Shown here one piece after another: positions 49,072 through 60,250 of a DNA stretch of 64,000 nt. The notes under the pieces are model-generated. The model saw only the letters and a program-made list of their open reading frames with translations, was not told where the DNA came from and made no database searches. Each line of letters begins with the position of its first letter. Positions within the stretch are counted from its first letter, which is position 1. Both the position numbers and the translations under genes were made by a program. This DNA is from Athripsodes cinereus (lineage: Eukaryota > Arthropoda > Insecta > Trichoptera > Leptoceridae), in assembly GCA_947579605.1 (NCBI GenBank), contig OX388318.1, positions 5,332,001-5,396,000 on the forward strand. The letters run 5' to 3'.

Positions 49072-50449
49072 AGTGTAGTCAGAGATGTGACGTATTTGAA
49101 ATAAAAGTATTTAAAATACAAATACAAAATACAAAATACGTATTTGTATTTTGTATTTCAAATACCTTTTTGTAAAAAGTATTTTGTATTTTATTTGAAA
49201 TACTTTTTTTGAGTATTTTGTATTTTACACAAAATACTTTTACAAAATACCTTTTTATTGTTTGAAACAAAATTCTGCCATTAATTGATATGCGCGTACG
49301 CAAGCTTTTTTTGCCAATTTGTTGAATTACAAATACAACGTTTCCATTAGAGTACTCCATGTTTGAGATATACACGCATAATAATGATGATTGAACAAAT
49401 TATACATGACGCCGTTTAATGTTTCATGGCTATCTCAAGGGCGCTGTGATTTCTCCTGAATGGTGGCATTTTCAATTTTGTCTGAAGGCAATCTATTCCA
49501 GGCAGATGACGCTGCGACTCTGTTTCTTCTTTCTGCAAATTTAGAGGTATTTGCCCTTTTGAGTTCAACGAGTTTAAGAAGCTGATCACAGCCTTCGCCA
49601 CACATTTTCGTCAGCGGAACAGCTCAGTGGGTTGTGTGCTGCCTTGTGGACAGTGAGACACAGTTTAAACACCACTATCTCTAGGACTCACAGTTAGTGT
49701 AGACTTCTTAGTAGTGAAGTTATGTGGCAGCTCTTATTCTCTCTGTAAATGATCTGGAGGCAACATTAAAAACCATCTGAAGACGATAAGGAAGAGTCTG
49801 GAGCAGTCCTGTATATAATATGATGTAACAGTAGTCCATACGATTTCAGATTTGGATTATCCATTCTGATTTATTTTGCAGCCCAAGTCAGGAATTCTCT
49901 TACCTGCTTGATGATACTCAATCCATTTATGACAATTTTCGGCTTATCTCTTCTAACAACGGTACATTTTGTCATGACTTAATTAATTTTTTTTTCTATT
50001 TTGACAGTTCTTCCTAAGGCTCATCCTCATTGTCTGCAAGCAATGATATATCGAATCATATAAACCCTTTCTTCATTTATGTATACTCTTGTCCAGTTTT
50101 TCATTCATCAATGTTATTCATCAATTGTCTGCAAGCAATGCTATATCTAATCATGTCAACCCTTTCTCTATTTATGTATACTTTTGTCCGCTTTTAATTT
50201 CTTTTTCATTCATCAATGGTTTAAATATTAAATACTTTTGTCTTACACCTTGTTCGACTATTTATAAAAAGTATTTTAAAAATGTATTTTATAAAAGTAT
50301 TTTGAAAATACGTATTTTGTATTTTGTATTTAAATACCATTTTGAAAAAGTATTTAGTATTTTGTATTTGAAATACAAAAATTCAAAAGTATTTGTATTT
50401 TGTATTTAAATACTTTTTTGGAAGTATTTTGCACATCTCTGAGTGTAGT
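49072..50449. mobile_element. hAT-B element with LINE fragment inside (element 49080-50441)
   Basis: The element starts CAGAGATGTG at 49080 and ends CACATCTCTG at 50441. AGTGTAGT is repeated exactly on both sides (49072-49079 and 50442-50449). CAGAGATG-type ends and 8-bp duplications are hallmarks of hAT transposons. Each end carries about 170 bp of alternating AAATAC/GTATTT units, forming long palindromic arrays (49087-49255 and 50265-50430). The 1,000-bp middle has no transposase frame but holds decayed LINE sequence on the minus strand. Confidence 0.9.
49385..50000 (-). pseudogene. Decayed LINE RT C-terminal fragment inside hAT-B
   Basis: Broken minus-strand frames show RT-like pieces: KCTVVRRDKPKIVINGLSII near 49965-49900, MDYC...YRLQMVFNVASR near 49840-49760 (the usual pattern is LDYC...LxxLQRVQN), and ERRNRVAASSAWNRLP near 49530-49485. 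The 3' UTR motif TTAAACGGCGTCATG follows near 49430. Many stops interrupt it. Confidence 0.6.
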
Positions 50450-51146
50450 ACTGGATGCGATATCTATACATATTATTATTTATGAATACAATAACCTATC
50501 CAGACATGAGATAATATCTAAACAGTATCACATACATAATATTTGTACGTTTTATGTATCTACAACAGTATCGATCCCGTTTGTTTGGTTTTTGATAAGA
50601 TTACAAGTAGGTACACTTCCATCAGATAAAATACATAATGAAAATAAAATAACCCTGAAAGTAAAAATAATAATTAAGTAACTCACTGTGCGGTAAACAC
50701 ACAAAAATGGCGGTACGAATTGATAAATATATTCTTTTCCACTTACTTCCTTTCTTTTATCAAACAACATCTTAATTTGATTATTATTGTCACGTTTATT
50801 ATTTATAATTATTAAAAAAAAAACATTCCGGATATTTTTAAAATTATTTAATCATTCTTTCATGTCTATTGATTATAATACATGTAATTTTATAGAAAAA
50901 TGCATATAAATAAGATATTATCAATATAGAGAGGGCAAGTTTACGTTTTATTCCCATATGAAATTATATAAAGTACGGTTATTTACATTCATCACAATGA
51001 CCTATCAATAGATATTTGAGTTTTACTTTCATGATTTGCACAAACGTTAGTGTGACACGTACAGTATAATAAAACCGCAGAGTAATAAAATAGTTTGACA
51101 AGTTTAGTAGTGAAGTCATCGAGATGAACAATATAAAGATTATTAA

Positions 51147-51286
51147 AAATTAAAAAATTAATAAGTAAAAAATACTTAAGAGTTTTAAATTTCAAGCCCA
51201 TATTCATACAACCCGAAACACGTGTAACTGATAAATAAAGAAATTTAAAACTCTTAAGTATTTTTTACTTATTAATTTTTTAATTT
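51147..51286. repeat. Inverted repeat, 46-bp perfect arms
   Basis: 51147-51192 is the exact inverse of 51241-51286, around a 48-bp spacer. The arms are almost pure A/T apart from ACTCTTAAG. No known family recognised. Confidence 0.85.
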
Positions 51287-53529
51287 AAAAATGGAGTTTT
51301 ACTCATTTAGTGAAAACAAAATTAATAAAGATTATTATTAACAAAAACACTATTATACCACATTTTTGTACAAAACAGCGTTCGTATGCATTAATGCTAT
51401 TTTATAATGAACTTCGACAACATCACACTTTAAAATGTGGAATTATAATCGACAATATCAAGTATAATTGTCGTAAGACTCGTACGTAATGAGCAATTAA
51501 TTAAACTATTATTGAAGGCAAATATTAAAAGACAAACAAGTCAATCATTTTCTAAATTAACAGGAAATAGAATTAGAAATAAATGAAGTTTCCAACTTTT
51601 TAGGCTGTAAACGTATCTATCTAAACTAAACTATATAATTTCATCAGTTAAATAATAAAACGAAGATTAGTGTTAGCGCATTCTATTATAATCATGTGCA
51701 AACAAATAACTACATGAATACCTACATGTGAGAGTAATTAACAATTCATAAGTATATTTTTATTTCTGTAAACACATCGTAAGTAAATACATTAATTTAT
51801 TATTATAAGGAAAATTATCAGTAGGTAAAGTCGTTTCATTTTATTTGAATGATTAAATTTAACTTAATGATATAATAAGCAATTATTCGTGTCATAACAA
51901 ACTATTAACACCAGAATGAGATTTAATTCATCGGAGACGCATGTATTCGTATATACACATATCTATCTACACACAATGGGACAGATATTATTCTCTTTAT
52001 CACCCATTCACATAACACCGTGTTATACAGGTGTATGTCATTTGTAATGTAAACATCTTTATTATGCAGGTGAACTGTAAATCTAAATTGCACTTAAATT
52101 TATAAAATATCATTTTAACTTTACATTTAAAATAATGGTTTCGTAAATGAAAAGATACTAGTTCCTATTGACTTATCGTTAATTAGGTTAAAATAGAATG
52201 ATATTTTATTCCGAAATGTTTACTTAGTGTGTGCATTCGTGTTCGAGTATTTTATTTTTCGCACGTCTTATAATGTAAGCATCTACTCGCATCCTGGAGT
52301 GATTTCATCATTGCACATTACAGTAATATAAACAAATTACAATTTAGTACAAGATATAGAACTTCACTGTTATGGAATGGAAAAGGGTAAACACACAACA
52401 TTTTATAGGAGTTACAGTATTCTAAATCTGAGATAATTTCAAAGTTTTCTGTCACACGAATAATTTATTTATTTATTTATACATACATCCAAGCCTTTTA
52501 CATGTTACAATATACACAAAAACAAAACATAATTCTCATTCAGAACACAGTTGGAACAGAACTACAACTGGCGAAGAACAAAATATAATTGGAAATCAAA
52601 CTATAACAATCATATACAATTTGTTGAAACAAATCAATTAGAAAAGTCATGAAAAATAATCAAAATTTTCAGTAATGAGTAGGTATTTCCATCTTTTTTT
52701 AGGTTGTAAAGATTATAGTAATATGATTCAATGGTTATTTGCTAACCAAAAAGTTATTAAAAAAATATATCTGAAAAATACATACAAATTATATTATTTT
52801 ATTTTCAAAAGTGTAGGTTAATTTCATTTTTTCCAGGATTTTTATCACAAACCGAAGTATAAAGGCAAAAATTTGTGTTCTGGTTCTCAGATAGAATAAA
52901 TTATTGTAAAAAGTTCTAATGTCGAGACATAAATTTATACAGATTATTACATAAATTGCATGTTCAAAAATTACCATAACTAACCAAAATGATATTCAAT
53001 ACCTATTATTTATTAGCATATTAATTTCGCAATTATTTCCAACAAATTTGGATAATGGGGTGAGTCACCTCATTACGGATTCGCCGGTTACCTATCATGA
53101 GAAACTGTGACATTACGCACGTACCGATGACAACTTATTGATACCTACTTACTACTTAGTGTGTACAATGATGGTGCAGACTTCATAAATAATGCATTTA
53201 AAACGCGATTTTCTGTGACAAAAGGATCCACCTGTGAGTTTGTAAAAATGAGCTATAATGAGGCAAAGGACAATTAATTAGAGATTGTCTCACCTTAACA
53301 CTTCCATTTCGTGAAATTTTGCAGTGAAAACCAAGTTTTTAGCGTCACGGCTAGCTAAACCCACAACTATATGAAAGATGACAAGCATTTTTATGCAAAA
53401 ATATATTATCAATCTTGATCATAAAATTCACTGTAACAATTTCAACATCCCATCAAGATTCTTGCTCTAATGTGCAATGTTAATATTAATGACCAACGCT
53501 GAACTTATAAGGATAATATTGATCTATCA

Positions 53530-53610
53530 ATCTATACCATCACGGTATCTGTCACAAGTGGGGTAGCAAGCGGACTAATAATGAACACACATGCCACTCT
53601 CTCCGCGTGC
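53530..53610 (-). repeat. RTE-like tail fragment
   Basis: TATACCATCACGGTATCTGT, ACAAGTGGGGTAGCAAGC and a diverged continuation resemble the inverse of 5640-5710. Confidence 0.45.
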
Positions 53611-54084
53611 TGTAAAAACAAATAAGATATTCAGGCTAAACAAATTAAATTTGCAGATGGCTCCTTCTGTCATTTGACCACGGTGCGTTTATTACTTACT
53701 AGTTATGTATATATACCTACGTGTAATACTACCTATATTTATATGAATACTTTATTGGATAGTGAATACATGCAGCACATACAGCCATACTGGCATGATA
53801 GCAACATAGTAGTGTATAATATGAAACAATTTAACGTTATTCATGCAAGACGACTGAGTTGTGTTGTATGACATGACTAGTATAGTAAGGAATGCGTTAT
53901 TCATCAATAATATCCTACAGTTTAGTAATGTGTGTAATCTATAATATGCTATAGTAGCTACCTAGCTAATTAATATTACTATTAATAATTTAATATTGTC
54001 TACAGCATATACTTACAATTCCTCGTACATATTATTATGTACCTATGTAGGCAGGAAAAATGTAAATACCTATGTATTTGTACT

Positions 54085-54330
54085 AAATCCGATAAAAAGG
54101 GTGAGTGGCATGCGTCGTGAACTGATTTTTCCTGGGATTGCATTGTCTTTAAACTGTGATGGTCCCAGTAGAGATGTATTTTCAATAATATACTACTATA
54201 CCATCACGGCATATCCCACAAGTGGCGTAACCAGCAGACCAGCTGCATGTAAGAAACATGCAAGCTTTCCTCTTCGTGCCAATATAAAATCAAGACATTC
54301 AGGATGGGTGGCAAACCTCAATATTGCCAT
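54085..54330 (-). mobile_element. RTE-like tail next to an opposing LINE 3' repeat
   Basis: 54190-54330 is a minus-strand copy of 5573-5722 (ACCATCACGGCATATCCCAC, AAGTGGCGTAACCAGCAG, AGGATGGGTGGCAAACCTC). Directly before it, on the plus strand at 54100-54190, is a repeat with GGGATTGCATTGTCTTTAAA and CTGTGATGGTCCCAG that recurs at 14890-14945. A 122-codon frame across both is not a gene. Confidence 0.6.
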
Positions 54331-55709
54331 AATATTCATAACAATTAATAACCTTATCCTTTGATATCCTGTATATCTATATAGATGATTTTTTTCCCAG
54401 ATTTAGACTGTTAAATTTTAATGTGATTATGACTGATCATATGGAGACTTATCTGGTTGTATAATGCTGAGAAGTGTGGATGGCAGTTCTGTCGCCGCGT
54501 TAAAAGAATTTAATAAAAACTTATTTTTTAAATATTTTTTAAATACCCCGAATGTGGAAAATGTTTTCAAGGGCCCGTTCTAGAATCAGAATATCTCGCG
54601 AACAATGAAGTATTTGGGTTTGCCTTGAATCCCGTCTGTGTTTGTAAATACATGATGTTTTGTAAATACTTGCCTTTACAAGATATTCGATATCACAGAA
54701 TCCACCCATTCCTATGTGTACTACAAAAAATATCCTTCAGATAATAACTACATTTATGTATTTGGCTTAAAATCTAACAAAGGCATAGTAAAAATTTGTT
54801 TGTTATCAATGTACACTAAAGAATATACAAAATAAAACCTATACATACCTATTTATAAAAAAAGTTATGTGAATAGACAAAACACCAAATGTCATTATGA
54901 AATACAGAAATACCCAGAGAAAGCCATAAATCTAAACAATTTATTTTGCCTAAATTTATCTCAACTCCAATTACACATCATGATGTACTTATTTACCTTC
55001 ACAAAATCGATAAAATGACACTTTCTTATCTCGGTACTGATCCGCGTAATGACGTTATGCTTCTATGTACACTTTTTATTTATCGGAATACATTAAAAAT
55101 AAAAGCTTTCACTTTAAATAATTACTGGTCAATTTATATTCCTCACTTAACAAAATCACAATACGAAAACAAAACGACGTGAATATAATCACAGGAATGT
55201 CAAAAGAACGTTTTGAATTTAAAATAATTTGTCAATTATTTTAAAGCTATTCGGTGGGTATTCATTAAATATTCAAATTCAAGGTGTATTGACCTGTCAC
55301 ATATCTAATTTTAATACGTGAGAAAATGTATAAATTCAAATTTGCACAAACATTTCAGTAGGTATGTGTATAAATAATTTATTAGGACATCTCAAGATTG
55401 TCACATAGCATCCTGTATAACCATTTTGCACAACCTTTATAGTTTACGCACAAAGTTTACGTGACAGGGATACTCGTTCTTTGGTATGTTGGATGTCAAA
55501 GTTCATGTTTATATTTATGTACACAGTGTGAAGCTGGAGAAATGATCTCCAATCATCATATTTGATAAACATTTGATAACATGGGTGACGGGACAGATGT
55601 CATATTGTTGTGTATCAATGTAGGTGACAGTTGCGGTATGCGGGGGGTTTGAAAGCTGTCTTCGGCAGCGGAGGAAGTAGGACTAGAAGCAGGTTGGGCA
55701 TGAACCTAC

Positions 55710-55827
55710 CTAGGAGTAGCAGCTTGATATCCTTAGCTGCCTGGATGCCATCCTCCTTGAGGTTTCTCTCTATGAGGCGACTGCGGGCTGCCGCGGCCCG
55801 CTCCTCAGCCGACTGGGCACATCCCAT
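55710..55827 (-). CDS. Galphao: G protein alpha-o subunit, coding exon 1
   Basis: From ATG at 55827 the minus strand encodes 39 residues plus one base, starting [20 protein letters not shown] and ending KDIKLLLL. The donor G|GTAGGT follows at 55709. Gly2 and Cys3 are the myristoylation and palmitoylation sites that anchor G-alpha-i/o at the plasma membrane. The rest is the N-terminal helix that contacts G-beta-gamma and receptors. From memory, the residues match the Drosophila G-alpha-o exon with this N-terminus. The 118-nt length and phase 1 are typical of G-alpha-i/o first exons, and the exon joins 23637-23595 to make GAGESGKS. The context ATCATGG has A at -3 and G at +4. An in-frame GTG three codons upstream is not used. 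G-alpha-o relays receptor signals in neurons and in Wnt/planar polarity signalling. Confidence 0.97.
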
Positions 55828-56280
55828 GATGCGCACAGCGTCAGAACAGAATGTGGCCGCAATCTTGTCCTACAAGCACCGCACTACCGACACACAACCC
55901 TCAAACACATGTAGTAACAACACCCTGCAAGGAACAAATCACTCACCCTAACCTAAAACAACCGTAATGGCCGCTAACTTTGACACTACCCTCACACACG
56001 ATAATCGATTATTTTTACACTTTTATTACTGGAAATGAATAAATGCGGTATCTAGATTGAAACTATAGACATTTTAAACGGTCAAGAGTAAGACAAACCG
56101 GTTATTTGAATAGTTTTTTAACGCGAAACACGCCGGCGATGAAGCGCTATCTGGCGGGAACGCGAAAAATGGCGAGACTAGAGGAGTACTGAATAGTGAG
56201 TAGGCACCCACTGTGACCGCGCCCCGCTACAGTTCTACTAACTACTAACGCCACCACGCGGATCATGGACACACCAACGC
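55828..56280 (-). promoter_or_regulatory. Probable 5' UTR and promoter of G-alpha-o
   Basis: Sequence upstream of the start codon is clearly GC-richer than the rest of the window, with CpG-containing blocks at about 56130-56170 and 56215-56270 (GACCGCGCCCCGCTAC on the plus strand). This fits a TATA-less, CpG-containing promoter and 5' UTR. I cannot place the transcription start. A 5' UTR intron cannot be excluded. Confidence 0.5.
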
Positions 56281-56344
56281 TACTTACATTGCGCAATGTT
56301 GCCAGTACATGCCACTTGCATCATCTCGCAATATCCACACATTA

Positions 56345-56500
56345 TTACCAACGGGATAAGTTGGAAGATATCGCAATTTAGCGATAAACTTGCCCTCTCC
56401 GCATTGAATTGTATAACTGAAAAATTTATGATACTTTGTAATGATTGATGTTGTAACCAATGTACAGTATAGAATAAAAATAAATAAAGTTATTAAAGAA
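56345..56500 (+). repeat. Recurrent retroelement 3' tail
   Basis: AAGTTGGAAGATATCGC, TTAGCGATAAACTTGCCCTC and CAATGTACAGTATAGAATAA, followed by AAATAAATAAAG. Same family as 9836-9990 and 61655-62700. Confidence 0.65.
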
Positions 56501-56584
56501 TACAGCAAATTTGGGAAAATTAACAGATGCAAGACAAAATTACAAATATATTATGATAACACACGTTTAATGTGAATAATCCGC

Positions 56585-57664
56585 ATTCATACCATCACGG
56601 TTATTTCATATTTGCAGTGCAGAACATGCAAGTCGTCAGAATGGATGGCATTCCCAACACGAATAGTACAATAACCCAATAAGAAATTAATTATTACACT
56701 GATGTCTTCGAATCAATATACAAAACTATGTAGGTGCTATTTTAAAATACCCATTAACCCCATTAAAGGGTTTTTATTGCATTCAGTACATTTATATGAC
56801 GTATGATTCTAAACAATTAGAATTACATTTTCTTATAATGAATTAGAGGGAATATGAAAAATGTTGTAATAAATATTAGACAAAAAAGACTAATTCCTAT
56901 ATATCTGGCAACACGTTTAAGTCTCCCTCACGGTGTGACCTCTTCTTACCTCCTCCGCCCCGCACGCATGCGTAGGGATTTGCAGTACGGTAACCAAGCA
57001 AAATACAACCGTAATCATTTCTGTGATAACTGCTTAGCGGTCATACCTAGAACTAGAATTATAGGAATACAATAAGTAGATATACGCGTTACATATAATT
57101 ATATAAACAATACCTACACCCTGCAGTTGTGGAATATAATCAGTAATGTACTATTAGACAGTTAATTATTATACCTAGGTGCTCAATTTCGCTTTCCTAA
57201 AGGTGTTTAACCGTGGAGCGCCCGGAATACAATAAGCCTTCCACTATTTTAAGGATTTTTTCGAGTGTACTGTAAAAGGCTGGCAAGTATTTGTAAAACG
57301 TTAAACATCCTCAATTCAGCGATGCGCTATTTTACCCAGTAGAGGTTTTCACGGCCACCGAGTAATAAATAGTCTATAAATATCGAAATTTAAAAACAAG
57401 AAAGAAAAAATACATAAAAAACTACAAGAATGAAGAGATCTTGTTTTTTTTTATTTCTAAGACAAATCAAGAATTATATTTGTGGGATGTAGAAATGCGA
57501 AAAGCCTGATATTTTCTGAAAATATTGTACTAATTTCATTTTCATTTGCCTGGAGTGCCGCGAAAGCTACGAGTAGGTAGTACCATCAGAATTTCACTCA
57601 TCTTGAATCGGATATCCATAAAATTTCTAAAATAGTACGATGACGAGCAAAATTGACGAGAACG
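56585..57664. other. Mostly unassigned flank with an RTE-like tail fragment
   Basis: About 56585-56665 resembles a minus-strand RTE-like tail (ACCATCACGGTTATTTC, GAATGGATGGCATTCCC). The remainder to 57664 shows no supported gene. The 73-codon frame at 56854-57075 is moderately GC-rich in its middle (CTCCGCCCCGCACGCATGCG) but unrecognised. Confidence 0.4.
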
Positions 57665-57828
57665 CAGTGGCGTATTCAGAAAAAAAACTTAAGGAGAGAC
57701 GCAAAAGATATCTTGAGCTTCCTACACTTTTATCGTAATAAAAAAATAATCAAATCACATGCAAACTTTAAGAAAGTGGCCCCGCAGGGAGGGGGCGCCC
57801 TCCATATGTATCCGCCACTGCGAAAACG
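57657..57828. mobile_element. hAT-D MITE (CAGTGGCG ends; element 57665-57820)
   Basis: CAGTGGCGTATTCAGA at 57665 is inverted at the right end (TATGTATCCGCCACTG, ending 57820). The flanking octamers CGAGAACG (57657-57664) and CGAAAACG (57821-57828) match at seven of eight. CAGTGGCG is a common insect hAT terminus. At 156 bp it is non-autonomous. Confidence 0.8.
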
Positions 57829-58854
57829 TCAAACAATTCAAATTCCTATACCAAATCGAGAAATGGACGACGGGGATGAGGGGAGCGACTAATTTTTTGC
57901 AAGTATACCATATTACGAAATCGTAATAGCTGAGACATAAAAAAGGTCCATACATTAGATATTATTTTGTAATAATAATAACATATTTGCCCTCCACCCT
58001 TTTCCCTATAGAAAATCTTGGGTGAACCCAAGGAAGATAGCCACAGATTAAAGGTAGCACCCTCCCTCTACTATGGATGTCATAGGAATGTCAGTTCCTA
58101 TGACAATATGTAATTGCATTATTAAAGACGTTCTCTGTGTCAAAAAAATGAAACATTCCCGATTGGTGGCATACCAATTACATTGACAACATTTAAGTCA
58201 TTCTCTAAGTCAAAAAATAAAACATTTACGATAGCATACCTGAATTTATATTGTTAAATGTCTTTTACCCATAGGTATCTGCCTTTTACAGGACACTCGA
58301 AAACTTACTTTAAAAGTAGGAGATCGAACTGTCGGTTCCATACAAAACAAAAATCTCATAATTTCCGCGAAATAATGGCAAAGTTTTTTCCGCGAAAAAA
58401 TTAATGACATACGTTTATTTCATATAGAACCGGCCATTTGTTTTCTATTTCTTCAAGCACACAGGCATCTCGAATGAAATTTGAAAAATGTACGCATATT
58501 TACCTTAATAAAATTTACCGTAATTTAATGAAAATTGGCATTTACCTCGAATCAAGTTAATGATAATTTTTAAAATTGAAAATAAAAATGACCATAGAAT
58601 GCCTATATTCCATACTTGTATATTATTGGCAATAACTTCCACCGGCGAAAGTCGATCGAAGAATAACAATATTATTGTCGGCTATGGACGTCTGCTATAC
58701 GTCAAAACTATTTTTGTACCAAATACATATAAAAAATAATCACTTTTAGTAATATTTTGCATGTCTAGCTACCATAATAATTATACGCTGTTTATTATAT
58801 CTCACACTTAACGCATGAAAATTGGAACAACTGTGTTTATTTTATTAAGTATAC
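57829..58854. other. Unassigned, small repeats only
   Basis: 57838-57890 (AATTCCTATACCAAATCG, GACGACGGGGATGAGGGG) weakly recalls the hAT-A middle. A short hairpin is formed by TCATAGGAATG and the inverse CAGTTCCTATGA (58079-58103). CAAAAAA(A/T)(T/A)AAAACATT(C/T) motifs recur at 58140-58220. No gene seen. Confidence 0.4.
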
Positions 58855-60250
58855 TAGCGTATATAACCCGGCATCGCTCGGGTTTAATTAAACAGAAAAC
58901 CGTGCAAATACATGGGTTAAAACGACAAAATCTTATTGAAAAAAATGGAGTAAGCATTTACATGGATAAAAGAAGTTAAAAGCTCTTCCCAATGAGAAAA
59001 CTTGATTTTTGACTCCCTACATGCCCATATTTAAGAAACAAAAAATAGGTAGGTACCTACATCAAAAAAAAACATTGCAAATCTCTTCTCAATGAAAAAT
59101 CTTTAAGTTTGATACCTCAGATGCCCATATTTAGGTAAAAAAAATAGGTAGGTACCTACATCGAAAAAGGTGCTAAAAACCTCTTCCCGTTAAAAAAATC
59201 TTGAAGTCTGATACCTCACATGCCCATATTTAGGTAAAAAAAAATAGGTAGGTACCTACATCGAAAAAAGTGCTAAAAAACTCTTCCCAATGAAAAACCT
59301 TGAAGTTAGACACCACACATGCCCACATTTATGTAAAAAAATAATGAGTAGGTACCTACATGGAAAAAAAGTGCTAAAAACCTCGTCCCGATGAAAAAGC
59401 TTGAAGTTAAGAAACCACACATATTGGTAGGTACCTACGTGCAAAAACTACTAAAAACCTCATCTTAATGTAAAAACTTGAAGATTGTCATCCCAAATTT
59501 CTATAAAAAAAGGGTAAATATCATACATACATGGGTATTTGAGCGATTTGCTATGAAATAAAAAAAATGTCAATAATAAATTGTCACCTATGTACTCTGT
59601 ATTCTCAAAAAAACCCTTAAAGAATGGATGTATCTGCATCCTTCAATATTCAAGAATATTTTACTATCAAATATTTCATAATGCACGCAAAAAATATTAG
59701 AAAAAATAAATAGGTTCCCACTCATTGAAAAATCATTTAACATTGTTTATGGATTTTATAGGTAAATCTTTTTTTTCTACAGCATAGTTTTCTATGATTT
59801 CATAATGTCTTCCATTATGAAAATAGCTCAATATGTCAAAAATATGCAATTTTTACTCACGTAATTCAAGTGTTTTTATCATTAGCAAACACGATATTTC
59901 ATTACGAAAATAAACCTTTAATATTAAGTTTCAGCATTTTTGTATTTATTGTCACATCCAGTTTGAAATTAATTCAATACAATGAAAAATATTTGACTGT
60001 GAATATTGCTATTTGCTAAACCTCGCATATATTCTTCATACATTTTGTTGCCAATTTTGAGACATTGTCGCATTAAAATTGTAATATCTTTATCAATATA
60101 TAAGGTATTTCAAATGTTTTTAGCCTTAAACCTGCCCAGAAGATGAGACCTCGTATAGAGTGTATTATTTTACTTCGGTCTTTCCCAATTTCAGAGTCCA
60201 TTAAGGACATACGAACATACATACATACGAACGGACTCAAATATTTATGT
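58855..60250. mobile_element. Repeat element with ACCCGGCATCGCTCGGGT start and ACATACATAC end
   Basis: It begins CTAGCGTATATAACCCGG, with the small hairpin ACCCG...CGGGT, and ends near 60195-60240 with AAGGACATACGAACATACAT and ACGAACGGACTCAAA. Non-coding repeats with this start ('CTAGC...CCCG..TCG..CGGG') and end are widespread in insect genomes; I do not assign a class. It contains the minisatellite at 58960-59490. The 60000-60200 part is AT-rich and non-coding. Confidence 0.5.
58960..59490. repeat. Minisatellite with TAGGTAGGTACCTACAT in each unit
   Basis: About five units of roughly 95-100 bp. Each has CTCTTCCCAATGAAAAA(C)CTTGAAG, a CATGCCCATATTTA block, an A-run, then the palindromic TAGGTACCTAC. 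Units diverge gradually, and the last two have lost part of the A-run and the CCCATATTT block. Confidence 0.85.

Larger units (their letters stand above)
23638..55709 (-). other. G-alpha-o intron 1 (32,072 bp)
   Basis: It is bounded by the donor G|GTAGGTTC at 55709 and the acceptor TTGTTTCAG at 23638. The content is AT-rich with transposon remnants listed separately. Stretches with no gene or repeat that I can support are 23638-24404, 24661-25046, 25716-26747, 26941-30510, 30766-33248, 33303-34005, 34168-36639, 37380-39399, 39588-40949, 41371-42535, 42680-45504, 45601-47699, 48673-49071, 50450-51146, 51287-53529 and 54331-55709. I looked for a second alternative first exon, which flies have, as minus-strand ATGGG(C/T)TG starts, and saw none that reads like G-alpha. 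Confidence 0.9.

Noticed and set aside
53055..53080. GGTGAGTCACC palindrome as a regulatory site
   Set aside because: It contains an AP-1-like TGAGTCA, but a single short palindrome in 64 kb is expected by chance.
55615..55709. C-terminal extension of the exon 1 frame (RFMPNLLLV...)
   Set aside because: It lies after the splice donor GTAGGT; exon 2 at 23637 continues the P-loop in the right phase.
55828..55836. Upstream in-frame start giving MRIMGC
   Set aside because: The codon is GTG, not ATG, and starting there would remove the N-terminal glycine needed for myristoylation.
58960..59490. Regularly spaced repeats resembling a CRISPR array
   Set aside because: The units are gradually diverging tandem repeats in insect DNA, the 'spacers' are also repeated, and no cas genes are present.
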